Notes under the pieces: generated by a model
Seen by the model: the letters and a program-made list of their open reading frames with translations, nothing else
What the model was told of the DNA's origin: nothing
The model's database searches: none
Translations under genes and position numbers: made by a program
Shown: piece by piece, positions 35,535 to 45,489 of the stretch
Layout: every line of letters begins with the position of its first letter
Numbering within the stretch: position 1 is the stretch's first letter
NCBI GenBank assembly: GCA_016800925.1
Contig: JABCPU010000022.1
Span: forward strand, 1-64,000
Length of the DNA: 64,000 bases
From: Suillus spraguei
Lineage: Eukaryota > Basidiomycota > Agaricomycetes > Boletales > Suillaceae
Direction of reading: 5' to 3'

Positions 35535-36899
35535 ATGCGACGTGCCATGCCTGCACATTACGCACCGCTGCCAACCCAGCAGTCATCGCGAGATGCTGAT
35601 CGTGAACTCAACGATGCCTTTGAATCTGATGACGACGACGACGAGAATTGCATTGAATACCCACCATCCAATTGCCGGCGTATTGATATCCTTTCCTACG
35701 TCTCAGATCCCCCAAAATGCACGTCAGGTATTACAACGGCTCCTGGAACTTATGACTTTGAGCGCAATTACGATTACGACCGCCCGCCCCCTGGTTCTCC
35801 CCCGCAGCTTCTAGCAACTGCTTTGCCCAATGATATAGGCAATTCAAATGGTGAATTACCAACATCTCCTTTGGGGACGACATTACCTCGACCATCATTC
35901 TTGCGCAGGGCAGTTGGAGCTATCTTACCAACTCACTATGTTCGCGTACCGACTCGTGAACCTCCCACTGGAGTGAGGGGTGGAGGGATCCAGAATGATG
36001 GAGTGTTTTCAAATGTTGTCGTCAAACCCGCCTCCTCAGTACCAATACAAGCTGAAGATGGCAGCATCTACATGGTCCCTGAGGAGACGCAGAGCACTGC
36101 CCCACCCGTATGCCTACACTCATTTTCTAATATACTCACCTCATTATTTTCAAAGTCTTATGCGGCAGCCCAAGCAGATGCTGTTCCCCCGTACTGGGAT
36201 ACAATTGTACACGCTCCTTCCGGAATGGATACCGATGCTGGGATGATCGTCGGGGATCTTCCCTCGGGCTCCATCCTCGCATTCATTTCGAACCTCTGCA
36301 TCTCATTTCTTTTCCAATTTATTGGCTTCCTCCTTACATACCTCCTCCATACTACACATGCCGCAAAGTTTGGCTCGAGAGCTGGCCTTGGACTAACATT
36401 GATCCAGTATGGCTTTTACTCTCGTTCCGCACCAGATAACATACTTCCCACGCCTGATGGCAAGGGCGCTCCTGATGTTCTCATGCTATCCGCCCTGCCT
36501 TCATCTTCGGCTCCCATGCCCCAGGACAATGTTATTGTTCTCAGCATATCTTCACGAGAGTGGCTATCATTTCTTTTAATGACTCTCGGTACGCGTTATC
36601 TGTCTTCAATTTTTTCCGTTTACTTACCCCGTCTCGCAGGTTGGTTTTTATTCCTTTCCTCTTTGATCGGTTTCTGGCGTGTAAAGAACTGGGAATCTGC
36701 CATCCGCGCCTCAAATGCGCACGAACCTCAATCACCTGAGGATATCGCTCGTGACATCGCGGCGAGGAGAAATATTGAGCAGGCGTTCAATATCGCACCG
36801 CTTACGGAGAGTGAGCGTACGTCTCTCGGCTCGCCCTTTACAGTCACATCCCAACAGGAGCCTACAGAAGCAAATTTGCGTGCTGCACATATATCGTGA
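35535..36899 (+). CDS. BSD2: BSD2/Ndfip-type Rsp5 ubiquitin-ligase adaptor
   Basis: A membrane adaptor that recruits Nedd4/Rsp5 ligases for vacuolar sorting of metal transporters and other cargo. The N-terminal 200 residues are acidic and proline-rich. A PPYW motif (VPPYWDTIV, about 36186-36212) is close to the PPxY ligase-binding site. Three hydrophobic segments follow: FISNLCISFLFQFIGFLLTYL (about 36280-36345), AGLGLTLIQYGFY (36385-36420) and WLSFLLMTLGTRYL/AGWFLFLSSLIGFW (36560-36680). The gene reads as one frame, but 36108-36155 looks like a retained 48-nt in-frame intron (GTATGCC to CAAAG). Removing it brings the proline-rich part next to SYAAAQADAVPPYWD. The start at 35535 is the first in-frame ATG. 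Confidence 0.85.
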   Translation: MRRAMPAHYAPLPTQQSSRDADRELNDAFESDDDDDENCIEYPPSNCRRIDILSYVSDPPKCTSGITTAPGTYDFERNYDYDRPPPGSPPQLLATALPNDIGNSNGELPTSPLGTTLPRPSFLRRAVGAILPTHYVRVPTREPPTGVRGGGIQNDGVFSNVVVKPASSVPIQAEDGSIYMVPEETQSTAPPVCLHSFSNILTSLFSKSYAAAQADAVPPYWDTIVHAPSGMDTDAGMIVGDLPSGSILAFISNLCISFLFQFIGFLLTYLLHTTHAAKFGSRAGLGLTLIQYGFYSRSAPDNILPTPDGKGAPDVLMLSALPSSSAPMPQDNVIVLSISSREWLSFLLMTLGTRYLSSIFSVYLPRLAGWFLFLSSLIGFWRVKNWESAIRASNAHEPQSPEDIARDIAARRNIEQAFNIAPLTESERTSLGSPFTVTSQQEPTEANLRAAHIS

Positions 36900-37167
36900 T
36901 GACTTCGTGGTGTTGTATAGTATACTTTTGGATCTGACCTTTTCTATTCGGGATACAAAAGGGTGATACAAGTGTCAGTATAATATATACGTCTCATGCT
37001 CTCCTTGCGATACCATCACCAATTGCTTTGCCCCATTAATTATCCGAAGTACAATGTAATTTTAAAGTATATGAATATTTCTTAAGCTGGAGTCAATTCA
37101 ACCGAAGCTTATAGGTTCACAGACACAACATACAGGATGGTAGGAGTGAATCACCTTAACGGCAAAA
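36900..37167. other. Convergent 3' spacer
   Basis: A+T-rich spacer between the converging BSD2-like and TFIIIC genes; no gene seen. Confidence 0.4.
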
Positions 37168-37813
37168 CTAGGTGGTATCCATAGCATCATCTCTCCCCTC
37201 CTCTTGAGGGGATGTTTCCTTCTCCTTCCCCTTGTCACGTCGTTTCTTGCGTTTTCGAGATGGGGGCTCTGTCACACTCCCAATCATGCGTCCAAGCGAG
37301 TGGCCAGCATCTTCCGTTTGAGCCTCATTGCAAGAATTTGCACCGACAGCAGGAGATTCTTCCGATTTTTTATGGGCCTTCTGCCGCAGCTGCACCTCCT
37401 TGAATCGTATACGTCGTTCAGTGACACTGACATGCGTTAAAGCTCGCATATTTCTTTCGGAATCATCTTTGATCGAGCGAAACGTCAATTTGCCTTGATG
37501 GACAAAAAAATTACATACTTTTTCCTTCCGTGAACAAAAGCTCCGAACCAAGGAGTGTGTCATGGCGACCCCTGAAGAAGGAGCCAGAAAGCTGCAGAAA
37601 TGGCGTAGGCGTATCCAATCCCTTTTTTCCTTGTAGTGATGCCTATAATACATGAGGTCTTGTGCTTACTACAAGCCTGTATGTTGAGCTACTGGGAAGT
37701 AGGGTTGGCTCAACAGTACCGAGATCGAGTGTAACATAGAATTCTTCGTCGTCCGATGCATACTCTTCATCGGGACCGAAGAATCTACTTGGCGATACCC
37801 GATAAAGGGGCAT
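37168..37813 (-). CDS. TFIIIC triple-barrel subunit (TFIIIC_sub6-like)
   Basis: Starts MPLYRVSPSRFFGPDEEY; the acidic EEYASDDEEFYVTLDLGTVEP and SSSTYRLV are typical of the TFIIIC triple-barrel domain that joins the tauA module. After an intron (about 37635-37672) the domain continues with GLDTPTPFLQLSGSFFRG and LLGSELLFTEGK, then another intron near 37476-37525. The C-terminal half is charged and low in complexity, with a nuclear-localisation-like SRKRKKRRDKGKEKE near 37230-37262. The role is RNA polymerase III promoter recognition. An in-frame ATG at 37945 would extend the N-terminus by 44 residues; the inner start fits the domain better. Confidence 0.75.
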
Positions 37814-37913
37814 GTTGTAGCCATGATGATGGCGCACAGGCCTGTCGTCGCTAGTACTTGACAAGTACTTGACGGGTATGATACTTGAGGACGTAAAAAG
37901 GTGTTGTTTGGAT

Positions 37914-38722
37914 CTAATGGTTTTGCCAAACAGACCACCAGTCACGTGCTATTCCGAAATTGAAATTCGGAAGCCTCCATCTCACGCATCCCACATGGAC
38001 ACTGGAACTTCTCAAGGGGACATTCTTATTCGTCTTCAACAACATGCCAGACCTTTCCGTCTTTTTATATGCAGGAATCTCCGTATCAGCCAGTTTTTCC
38101 AGCTCTCCCATAGTCTTTACCTGGATGATCTCGGACAGTAACCGAGGAGCCCAGTTGTGCAATGCCAGGTCAGACGTCAAGAATTTCTATGCACAGAATC
38201 CCCGTCGTCTATGCACCCTGAAGCGATGGGCAGCTGGTTTTCAATTTTACCCAACCTTATTACCGAAAGACCCCTTCCTCCCAGACCATTCGCTTTATTT
38301 CAAGGAGTTACCCTTGTCTGGAGACCATTGTGTAGATTCAATTGCGAATACACCGGATACAATACTACCAGTTCTTTCGCTATGCATTTTTGCCTTGAAT
38401 CGACGATTTTCTCCATTCCTACCATCCTTGAATGACACTGAAAATTGATGACAAGGCTTCCACCTACTGGAATTTGCCATCTCAAAGTAATAGACTTTTT
38501 ATGGAAAGCCAGACTACCTCGCTCTGTTTCCGAAATTTCAAGGCTCGAAGCCTGTCCAGTAGGTATGGAAGGCCAGAACCACCGTGCTCTACTTCCAAGG
38601 CTTTGTAAGGATTTTATATCCTCTACGCGCGGACCATACTTCAAATGAAGACGCTGTCGTCCACGCGACCTAGTAATGCGAACGGCGGCATCAGACGTCA
38701 CATGGATACATACTTTCTCCAT
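37914..38722 (-). CDS. Possible small gene of unknown function
   Basis: Two open minus-strand stretches: 38300-38722 (MEKVCIHVTSDAAVRI..) and 37914-38180 (MTSDLALHNWAPRLL..). They could be exons of one gene or chance frames. I recognise no domain, and an overlapping plus-strand frame (37960-38448) is equally long. The stretch includes no transmembrane or signal segment that helps. Listed because it is the best candidate in a 1.7-kb region otherwise without a gene. Confidence 0.22.
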
Positions 38723-39500
38723 TTCCCTTTATCTCACCTTGATCTCACTCTTGTTCCGACCGTTCATTTTATTATCACCACATGTTCTTATATTCAATTC
38801 TGGCCTAGTCAACAACTCGAAAACGTAGATGTACCATGTACTATGGCGAATTCTATCCTAGAGATTCCCCGCTCAAAAGCACCTCAGAAAGTCCTTGAAA
38901 CGTCCCGTCCTACAACTCGTCTCGAAAGTCTTGCCCTACTGGTATCCTAACTACGTCGATCTGCTCCTTGCAATTATCACCTTTACTCATTTCTTATCTC
39001 TCGTTCAGTTCACTTTCCTCAAACCCAGCCTTACAGCTTCTGCTTCTCAGAAGCTTCCTAGTAAGGTAAGGTAAGTGCTTATTTTGTATCCTGAAGTTTC
39101 TTTGTGACCGTTAGAGGTATACACCATTGCCAGCAAGTTGCAACGCTTTCAAAATTCGCACGGTATATGAGACACAGTTGTCCTCGATACCAAACATATA
39201 GAGACACCGAAAGAATCTAGTCCCTATTCTGTAAGATTCAAGTGTTTGCTCCGATGTTCTTTTCGCTTCCTGAATTTTGATTTCGAGACTAGAAGAATAT
39301 TTACGTGGTGTCTTCCGTCGGACGCCGACTGCAAGACGCGGGAACGGGTGGTGTCACCGTGGACGACAGCCGAATATATCATGGGAGGTTGACCAGACGC
39401 TGCCCTGAATTTTATATATAATGGCCAAATACGTACCATCATCATGACCTCGGTATACAAGGATTCTGATTGAGCATCCTTAAGGCTTCCACCACGTGTC
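38723..39500. other. Intergenic region upstream of the fucosyltransferase-like gene
   Basis: No supported gene. Short open frames occur on both strands but none has domain features or plausible splice joins. Confidence 0.4.
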
Positions 39501-41227
39501 ATGCACAAGCAGGATGCGGACGACGACCCAGAGACTCCATTTATTCCTACGTTGCGTGCCAAACTACAGCTAACCAAAGGCAGAAAGCTATCTCCCAGAA
39601 CGATCTACGCCGCTCTGGCTGGCATCTCATTGCTTAGCCTTGTATTTTTCCTACTCAAGCCCTTGAGCTACCTGGACACACAAGATGCACCTCCATATCC
39701 TGCCGTTTTCAACTCGCAGTCAATTGTCCAAGGTCCACCCACCCAACGCTTTCGAGGTCAGTTAATCAGCAAAAACGTCTCTCGTATCTCACAATAATGG
39801 TCTCAGATAACCTTCGTAACGACACAAAATACATTACATCGTGGGCTTCATCGGGATGGAGTATGTCAATTCTAGCCAAATACCATTTGTACTACTGATC
39901 ACAGTTACTTGTTAGCAAATGACGTGATGACCTATGTAAATCAACGATCTACTTCCAACGTCGTTCCTGATCCTCACAAATACTAGGGCAATTTAATCTA
40001 CCTAGCACTCATAACAGAGCGTATACCCATAATTGCAAAATTTCTCTCTTCTCATATCGACCCAAGTGCACCTCCATTTGCTTTTGGGGAAATATTTGAC
40101 GTCCCTCGGCTTAGCCAAGCCATAGGGATTCCCATACTCGAATGGCACGAAGTAAAGGACTCCGAAAGTCAGGTTCTAGATGATCTTGGTTGTTGGAGTG
40201 TTTGGGAAAGTGTTGAAAAATACAAGCAGGATCCCCATCCACGGGCGAGTCCCATCATAAATCGGCTCAAGCTCGGTGAGATAGCTCCGACCATTTCTAA
40301 CAAGGATTAACTGCATGGCTATCACAGATATCTCGTGGACGCGAACCCCAGATTGGGTAAAGCTGACACCTCCTGGCATACAAGACGATCACGCGTCCTT
40401 TTGGTCCCTTGCAGCACTTGGGTTTCCGCAAGTTCGCTCGGACAACTTGGGTTTACCGAATCATCCTTCTCCTCAGCATCAGGTTTCCCTTCTCCCAGAC
40501 GACCAGTTGCTATGCTTCGATTTCCTTTACTTCATAGGTGCCCAACGTCCATGGGAATGGGAATTCGATTTCTCCCCTGCATGGAGATTTGTGGGCCAAC
40601 ACATGCGATGGAATGCAAGTATGGAAAGGCTTGCCGATGCGCATGCCCGGCGCGCCATGAATGTGCCGGGAAATGAACCAACACCTCCTGTGAGTGGAAT
40701 TTTCGGATATAGGTTAATCCGCAGACCCAACCTTCTATAGTATATATCCATACATATACGACACGGTGATTTCCGTGATCAATGTCGCGGTATTCCTTTG
40801 GATCAGTGCTTCGCCCCGTTGTCTACCATTGCACGCAGGGTATCCGAGGTGCAAGAGGAACTTCGTACACAAAAAGGGATCGAGGTTACGCAGGTTATCA
40901 TGACGAGTGATGAACTTGACCCGGAATGGTGGTCAGGGGTCAGGGCGTTGGGCTGGACGTGGGTAGATTATGCGACAGAGCGGACGGAGGAGATCTACGG
41001 AAAGTGGTGAGCCGATTTAATGTCATCCTTTCATTCTCATGCTAGACACTGTCCCTGTTGCCAGGCATTCAGTGTTCATTGATGCTATCATTCAGTCGAA
41101 TGGAGCGGGCTTCGTTGGTACTCGTAGCTCCACGATGTCCACTCTAGCTCTCCGCAGAGTGCAGTCGTGGCATAACGGACCAACACGGATCATCAACTGG
41201 GGGTGGCCGGGCGCTGATGATCATTGA
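39501..41227 (+). CDS. O-fucosyltransferase-like glycosyltransferase (type II membrane)
   Basis: Short cytoplasmic N-terminus, then one membrane anchor (YAALAGISLLSLVFFLL, about 39606-39660), a stem, and a luminal domain. Exons give NLIYLALITERIPIIAKFL near 40000-40050, a DISWTRTPDWVKLTPPG exon, WRFVGQHMRWN and, after an intron, ISIHIRHGDFRDQC (about 40745-40790). The R-H-G-D motif is typical of the GDP-fucose O-fucosyltransferase superfamily. The last exon (about 41064-41227) holds FIDAIIQSNGAGFVGTRSSTMSTL, the conserved C-terminal nucleotide-sugar region, ending WPGADDH. Probably acts in the Golgi or ER; donor and acceptor unproven. The final 240 bases are duplicated at 49662-49897. Confidence 0.8.
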
Positions 41228-41691
41228 TGTGATCGGAAGAACAGAATCGAGATGACTTTGCGCTGCAAGAATCATTGGCCGAAATTATTTTTATTTTTCT
41301 AATGTGCATAATCGCTGCCCGGGCCAGGGCTCGAGCCCATAGCCGCAGAAGCTTGTTGTATTTATTCGTTCATAATAGTGGGACTGAGTTTCAGTATCCC
41401 ATCACACATCTGCTGCCCAGGTATCAGTGAAACGCCCCCCGACTCATCAGAACATAGGACTATCTTTGTCCGATGCTAGACTCTACAGGTCAAAACCGAG
41501 CCGTGATGCATTGAAGCCACAACGAAAATTGAAAAGAGAGTAAATGTCCTTGATCATTACAGTCCACACTTATATACAAACAATATCATGTCAAGTTATA
41601 CCCGTCGCGAATGAGATCTCATCCATCTAACCAATCTTTCAAGCTCAGCAACTTTTCGATCATAAGACATCTTCATAGCACCAATCAGCAC
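41228..41691. other. Spacer between fucosyltransferase-like and orphan genes (duplicated)
   Basis: Present again at 49898-50265 with small indels, for example an inserted ACGCCCCCCGACTC stretch near 41432 and an inserted GAGGCAACA near 50017. No gene seen. Confidence 0.5.
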
Positions 41692-42819
41692 CTAGATCAC
41701 TAGTGCAAGATAAGGGAAGGGACGTACAAGTAAAGACCGGAACAGTTTATGGTCTCTCGAATGTTGTTTTTCGAGACGAACTGACTTTGTTCCATGAATG
41801 GGAATATGGGCATCAGGAGGAACACACCTGCCAGCAGGTGGAATAGAGGCAGCAAGAACAGATAGGTAGGATGAGGGAGATGCGCTGCCAGAATCATAGA
41901 TGATGGTTGACTGCGCGTGCGCGTGGTAAGGCGAGGAGTAACTTTCCATGAGAGGAGCTTGGGAGGTCGCATATGCGGATGCAGCGTCAACAATCATCTC
42001 CATATAGTATTGGGTCACTGGTTCAAGGGTGACGGGTGGATGATCCAGCCAGGCTATGTTGTTCCATGCGCGAACCGGCTTTGGTGCTACGATCTGGAAA
42101 TTGGTGCCCATATTGCGCAGCGGATATATCAGCGGCTCGCCAATAGCTCCATAATCATGGTGATCGCCTGTTGGGATATGGACTTCATCATCCTCCCGAC
42201 GCCATTCATCCCATTCAACCCAGTCGTCTAGGTGAGACTTCCTATCATCGTCCCAGGGACAGGTGACTGCGAATAGATCATTTTCATAGCGAATGCATTC
42301 GGAAGACTCTTTGTTGCATTGTACGGGCGTAGGCTGAGTCGAGCGGATGGTCGAACTAGCTGGTAAATCTTCGTGGACAGCTGCCATTACAGCAGTAAAA
42401 TGATCCACCAAAATGTTCTGCTCCTTTGCTACTGTAGACCGCCAGTAATTGACGAAGTAGTCCGTGTAGGTAGGAGTGCGATCCGGGAAGGACAGGTCAA
42501 GCCAGTTCGAAGAGAGGCTAGCAAGAGCATTCAAAGTCAAGGAGTCACATGCGCTAGCACCTTCAGGGAGATTCATAGCCTCCCTCCTTTTGGGAAAGCG
42601 TCCACGCCTTGCACGCCTGCGCTTAAGTTTTTGGGTAGAGGAATTACTGGAGTATGCAGAAAAGCGGGAGGTGTTGGGTGAAATATCTTGAGTGACGATG
42701 GAAAAGGAAGACATGGCCTTAGCGCCGGAGACGCTGGACCCGTAGGAAGAATGTAAGGGAGTGAATTCAGAATTCTGGAGCCTGCCAGAAGTGAGGAGTG
42801 GCTGCATCTCGAATGCCAT
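41692..42819 (-). CDS. Orphan protein, copy 1 (375 aa, early stop)
   Basis: A single long frame starting MAFEMQPLLTSGRLQNSEF. It has a basic patch (KLKRRRARRGRFPKRRE), an aromatic middle (YTDYFVNYWRSTV), an acidic region (CPWDDDRKSHLDDW, WRREDDEVH) and a Ser/Pro-rich end. No signal peptide or domain recognised. Copy 2 (50266-51480) is nearly identical but 29 residues longer. In copy 1 the corresponding glutamate codon is TAG at 41692-41694, so the C-terminal LERLVRWM segment is lost, although the bases coding for it persist down to about 41607. A foldback sits just upstream of the start. Confidence 0.6.
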   Translation of the reverse strand: MAFEMQPLLTSGRLQNSEFTPLHSSYGSSVSGAKAMSSFSIVTQDISPNTSRFSAYSSNSSTQKLKRRRARRGRFPKRREAMNLPEGASACDSLTLNALASLSSNWLDLSFPDRTPTYTDYFVNYWRSTVAKEQNILVDHFTAVMAAVHEDLPASSTIRSTQPTPVQCNKESSECIRYENDLFAVTCPWDDDRKSHLDDWVEWDEWRREDDEVHIPTGDHHDYGAIGEPLIYPLRNMGTNFQIVAPKPVRAWNNIAWLDHPPVTLEPVTQYYMEMIVDAASAYATSQAPLMESYSSPYHAHAQSTIIYDSGSASPSSYLSVLAASIPPAGRCVPPDAHIPIHGTKSVRLEKQHSRDHKLFRSLLVRPFPYLALVI

Positions 42820-42868
42820 TGATGAAGAGAAGTTGAATGAATATGCAAGATGAAGCTGTAAGTCAAGT

Positions 42869-43136
42869 TATAAAACGATTCGAAAATTAGAATGGGAGAT
42901 GATATACTACGACCAATATGCACGGCATTAAACTGAGACATACGAGCGACGTCACGATTCAATTGAATAGAATCCCCCCCTAGTCTGAATCATAATCATC
43001 AATTCAGCCTAGGGGGCATTTCCATTCAATTCTAATCATGACGTCGCTGAGATGTATGTCTCAATTAATTGCCGTGGATATTGGTCACAGTATATGATAA
43101 TCTCGCATTCTAAACTGATTTTCGAATCGTTTTATA
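42869..43136. repeat. 268-bp foldback (long inverted repeat) near the orphan gene start
   Basis: Left arm starts TATAAAACGATTCGAAAA and right arm ends TTTTCGAATCGTTTTATA. The arms pair imperfectly over about 120 bases (GACATACGAGCGACGTCA against TGACGTCGCTGAGATGTATGTC; CCCCCCTAG against CTAGGGGG), leaving a loop of about 25 bases near 42985-43010. It begins 50 bases upstream of the orphan start. No coding potential. It is probably a MITE; clear target duplications were not found. Confidence 0.8.
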
Positions 43137-43827
43137 ATCACTCACCTGAGACATCCGCACTTGCACCTAAATGCACAGTCTGCATCTAACATCTTGCCTA
43201 ATGAGTACAAAGGAACGACCGTCTTCGTGGTCTAACCATAGTGAGAGACTAAGAGGGACTAGGAGTGCAGCCTGTGAAAGTGTTAGAGAGACGAAGGTTT
43301 GGTAGACGCTCACAGAGTGTACTGTGTAGTAGTTGCCAACTTGCAGCTCGGCATACTCCGCAAATCCATGGAACTTCATGTCGCCATCAATTTCCACCAC
43401 CATCCTCGACCAATATCAATAAATTGTCACGGTGTCGCATAATTCGAATATCGAATGTGCTAAGTTATTTACCATATATTCTACTGCCTAGGTGACGTCG
43501 TTGTATGAGAATCCTTTTTTCAATGTCATCGTTGACCCACCATGGGTCGAGACATTGAAGTACCCTCCACTTTCTCGTATGACTGCAATGATTATATGAT
43601 GTCCATGATCCACATCTTATACCTCTTTACCACCCACCTCCTTCGGTGGGAGGTGATTCCTTCCTTGGCGTTAGTTTGTCAAAAGTCTGGGATCCAAACG
43701 GCGGGAAACAATGACTCATGTATGTTTCATAAGTTGGTAGGAGGCGTGCATCCCGGTTGGAATATGCCCTTCCAACTATCTTGCGTTAACATCATGTCCA
43801 CGTTTTTACCATACAGATCGGTTCAAT
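43137..43827. other. Spacer, mostly duplicated
   Basis: Shared with 51795-52440 in block B; homology stops near 43785, just before the WD40 gene. A small inverted repeat (TCAATGTC ... GACATTGA) lies near 43515-43553. No gene seen. Confidence 0.45.
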
Positions 43828-45318
43828 TTATGTGCTTGTCTTCTCAAAGTTCATCAACGCCCAAATCGACACCTTTGCGTCTGTGCTACCAGCAATCAAC
43901 CACCGATCACGGGCATGCTTTTCCTCGATGGTAATTTCATCCTCATCACCAGAGGAGTCTTCCTTCAAATCTCCACAAAGGGGTACCCGCTCATTATGAG
44001 AGGCAAACGTAATCGCCTGGCATCCTTGCTTGTGGTGCACAAGAGCCCCCAACAACTTTAATGTCTTCGTCGAGTACAACCGTACTCTGCGTTATAAGTT
44101 AGCTTGATTCAATGATAGCATGGTCATCCGGTCGACTGACTTGCCATCCCATCCCCCAATCGCACATACTCTCCCGTCACTCCGTATGGCAACAGCGCCA
44201 TTTCCTGGATGTTTGGTCTTGAATGCAATACCTGCGGAAGCGGGTCCTGAGACTTCTTCTTGAGTTTTCTGTTCGGAATCTCAGCAAGTAGACTCATGCA
44301 GAGCTACACGAACACCGACCAAAAGATCATATCGTCCCACCAAATGATCCGCCGACACTGTCAAAGCAAATGTGCAGTCTGAAGAAACTGTCATAGCCAT
44401 CACTTAGAAGGACAACTTCCGTTAAGATTCCCATGAGAATGTTACATATTTCAACGAACCTGATTCTACATGAAGTTTAGATTTCCACACGACTTCCCAT
44501 CCACGGCCTTCGACAGTTTGTTTGTTCTCGGGTACAGTCCGCTTTCGCAAGACAACGCTTCCATCTTCGTATGCGCATAACAGGCGCAGCTCCCTTTCCG
44601 ACATAGAAGACGAAGGTGCAGACGACGCAGAGTGAAAAAGATGCATTGACATGATGATCCCTGATTTGCTGCCCGATCTGCCATCCGAGAAGGCTGTCGC
44701 GGAGGTGTCTAGATGATCACCTATGGCGGCGTGGAGCCTTTGACGCGACGGAAGTGACCAAATATCTGCCTGGTCAATTCATACTGAGATCACGCCGTGC
44801 TATACACCAAAGGGATTACCCACAAGGGCTGATTCCACAAGGTTCGGAACGGCGAGTAGACCTTCTTGCACGCCTGATCCTGCTAGAACAAGGAGAGAAA
44901 ACCTGCAATAGTTAAGGGCATTGACATCCATAGAGTAACACATCGTTGGCGTTGATAGATCTGACAAAGCTGCAGGCCCTTGTCTGATGTGAGCGGACTC
45001 CTCGGGTCGTGCCCAGACGTGGAGTTTATTATCCCTCCCATGTCTAGTCACAACATTAGAAAAAAATGTCAGGGCAAACAAGATATCTACTCACGTTATG
45101 ATTTGAGAACCCCATTCTTCAATGCCTAGCAGCGAGTCAGTGTGAGCTTTCCATGATGCAAGTGGTCGCAATGAGCGCGTGGAAGTTATGACGGCTTGTC
45201 CTGCGCTATCTCCAGAGTAGATTCTCTCGTTGTCCGTCGAAATAAACAAAGTGCTCACTGCGCTGGAATGTGAACGTAGCAGATGAATAGGTGAAGGTGC
45301 TGGCGGAGCCATAGGCAT
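43828..45318 (-). CDS. ASA1: WD40-repeat protein, ASA1-like (ASTRA-associated)
   Basis: Starts MPMAPPAPSPIHLLRSHSSAVSTL. Successive WD-like blades are visible: ERIYSGDSAGQAVI, ASWKAHTDSLLGIEEWG then THGRDNKLHVWAR (about 45000-45120), ELRLLCAYEDGSVVLRK (about 44560-44610), MTVSSDCTFALTVSADHLV (about 44330-44400), IRSDGRVCAIGGWDGKVRLY (about 44080-44200), and the last blade LIAGSTDAKVSIWALMNFE (about 43840-43900). An acidic insertion (EDSSGDEDEITIEEKHA) lies in the last repeat. This layout fits Asa1/GNB1L-type proteins linked to the TTT/ASTRA chaperone of PIKK kinases; the assignment rests on pattern, not search. Introns near 45090, 44770-44810, 44400-44465, 44260-44310 and 44090-44145. The gene is missing from block B. 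Confidence 0.78.
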
Positions 45319-45489
45319 GGCGCGGAAGTTGCCGTGCTCGTTGGATACCGGTATTACATAATTTTTAACTAAGTTCCTGAATGAGATTTGGTTAACTCAT
45401 CCATAGACGCCTACACCGTAGTGCCGCCGCAGCAAGCATTGCATTGATAAAGATGCCATAACATCAATATCTCCCCAGCGATTTTTACA

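Noticed and set aside
35389..35814. 141-codon plus-strand frame overlapping the BSD2 start
   Set aside because: It is in a different frame from the clear BSD2-type protein and loses support after 35600.
37960..38448. 162-codon plus-strand frame
   Set aside because: Competes with an open minus-strand frame of similar length and has no recognisable domain; left undecided.
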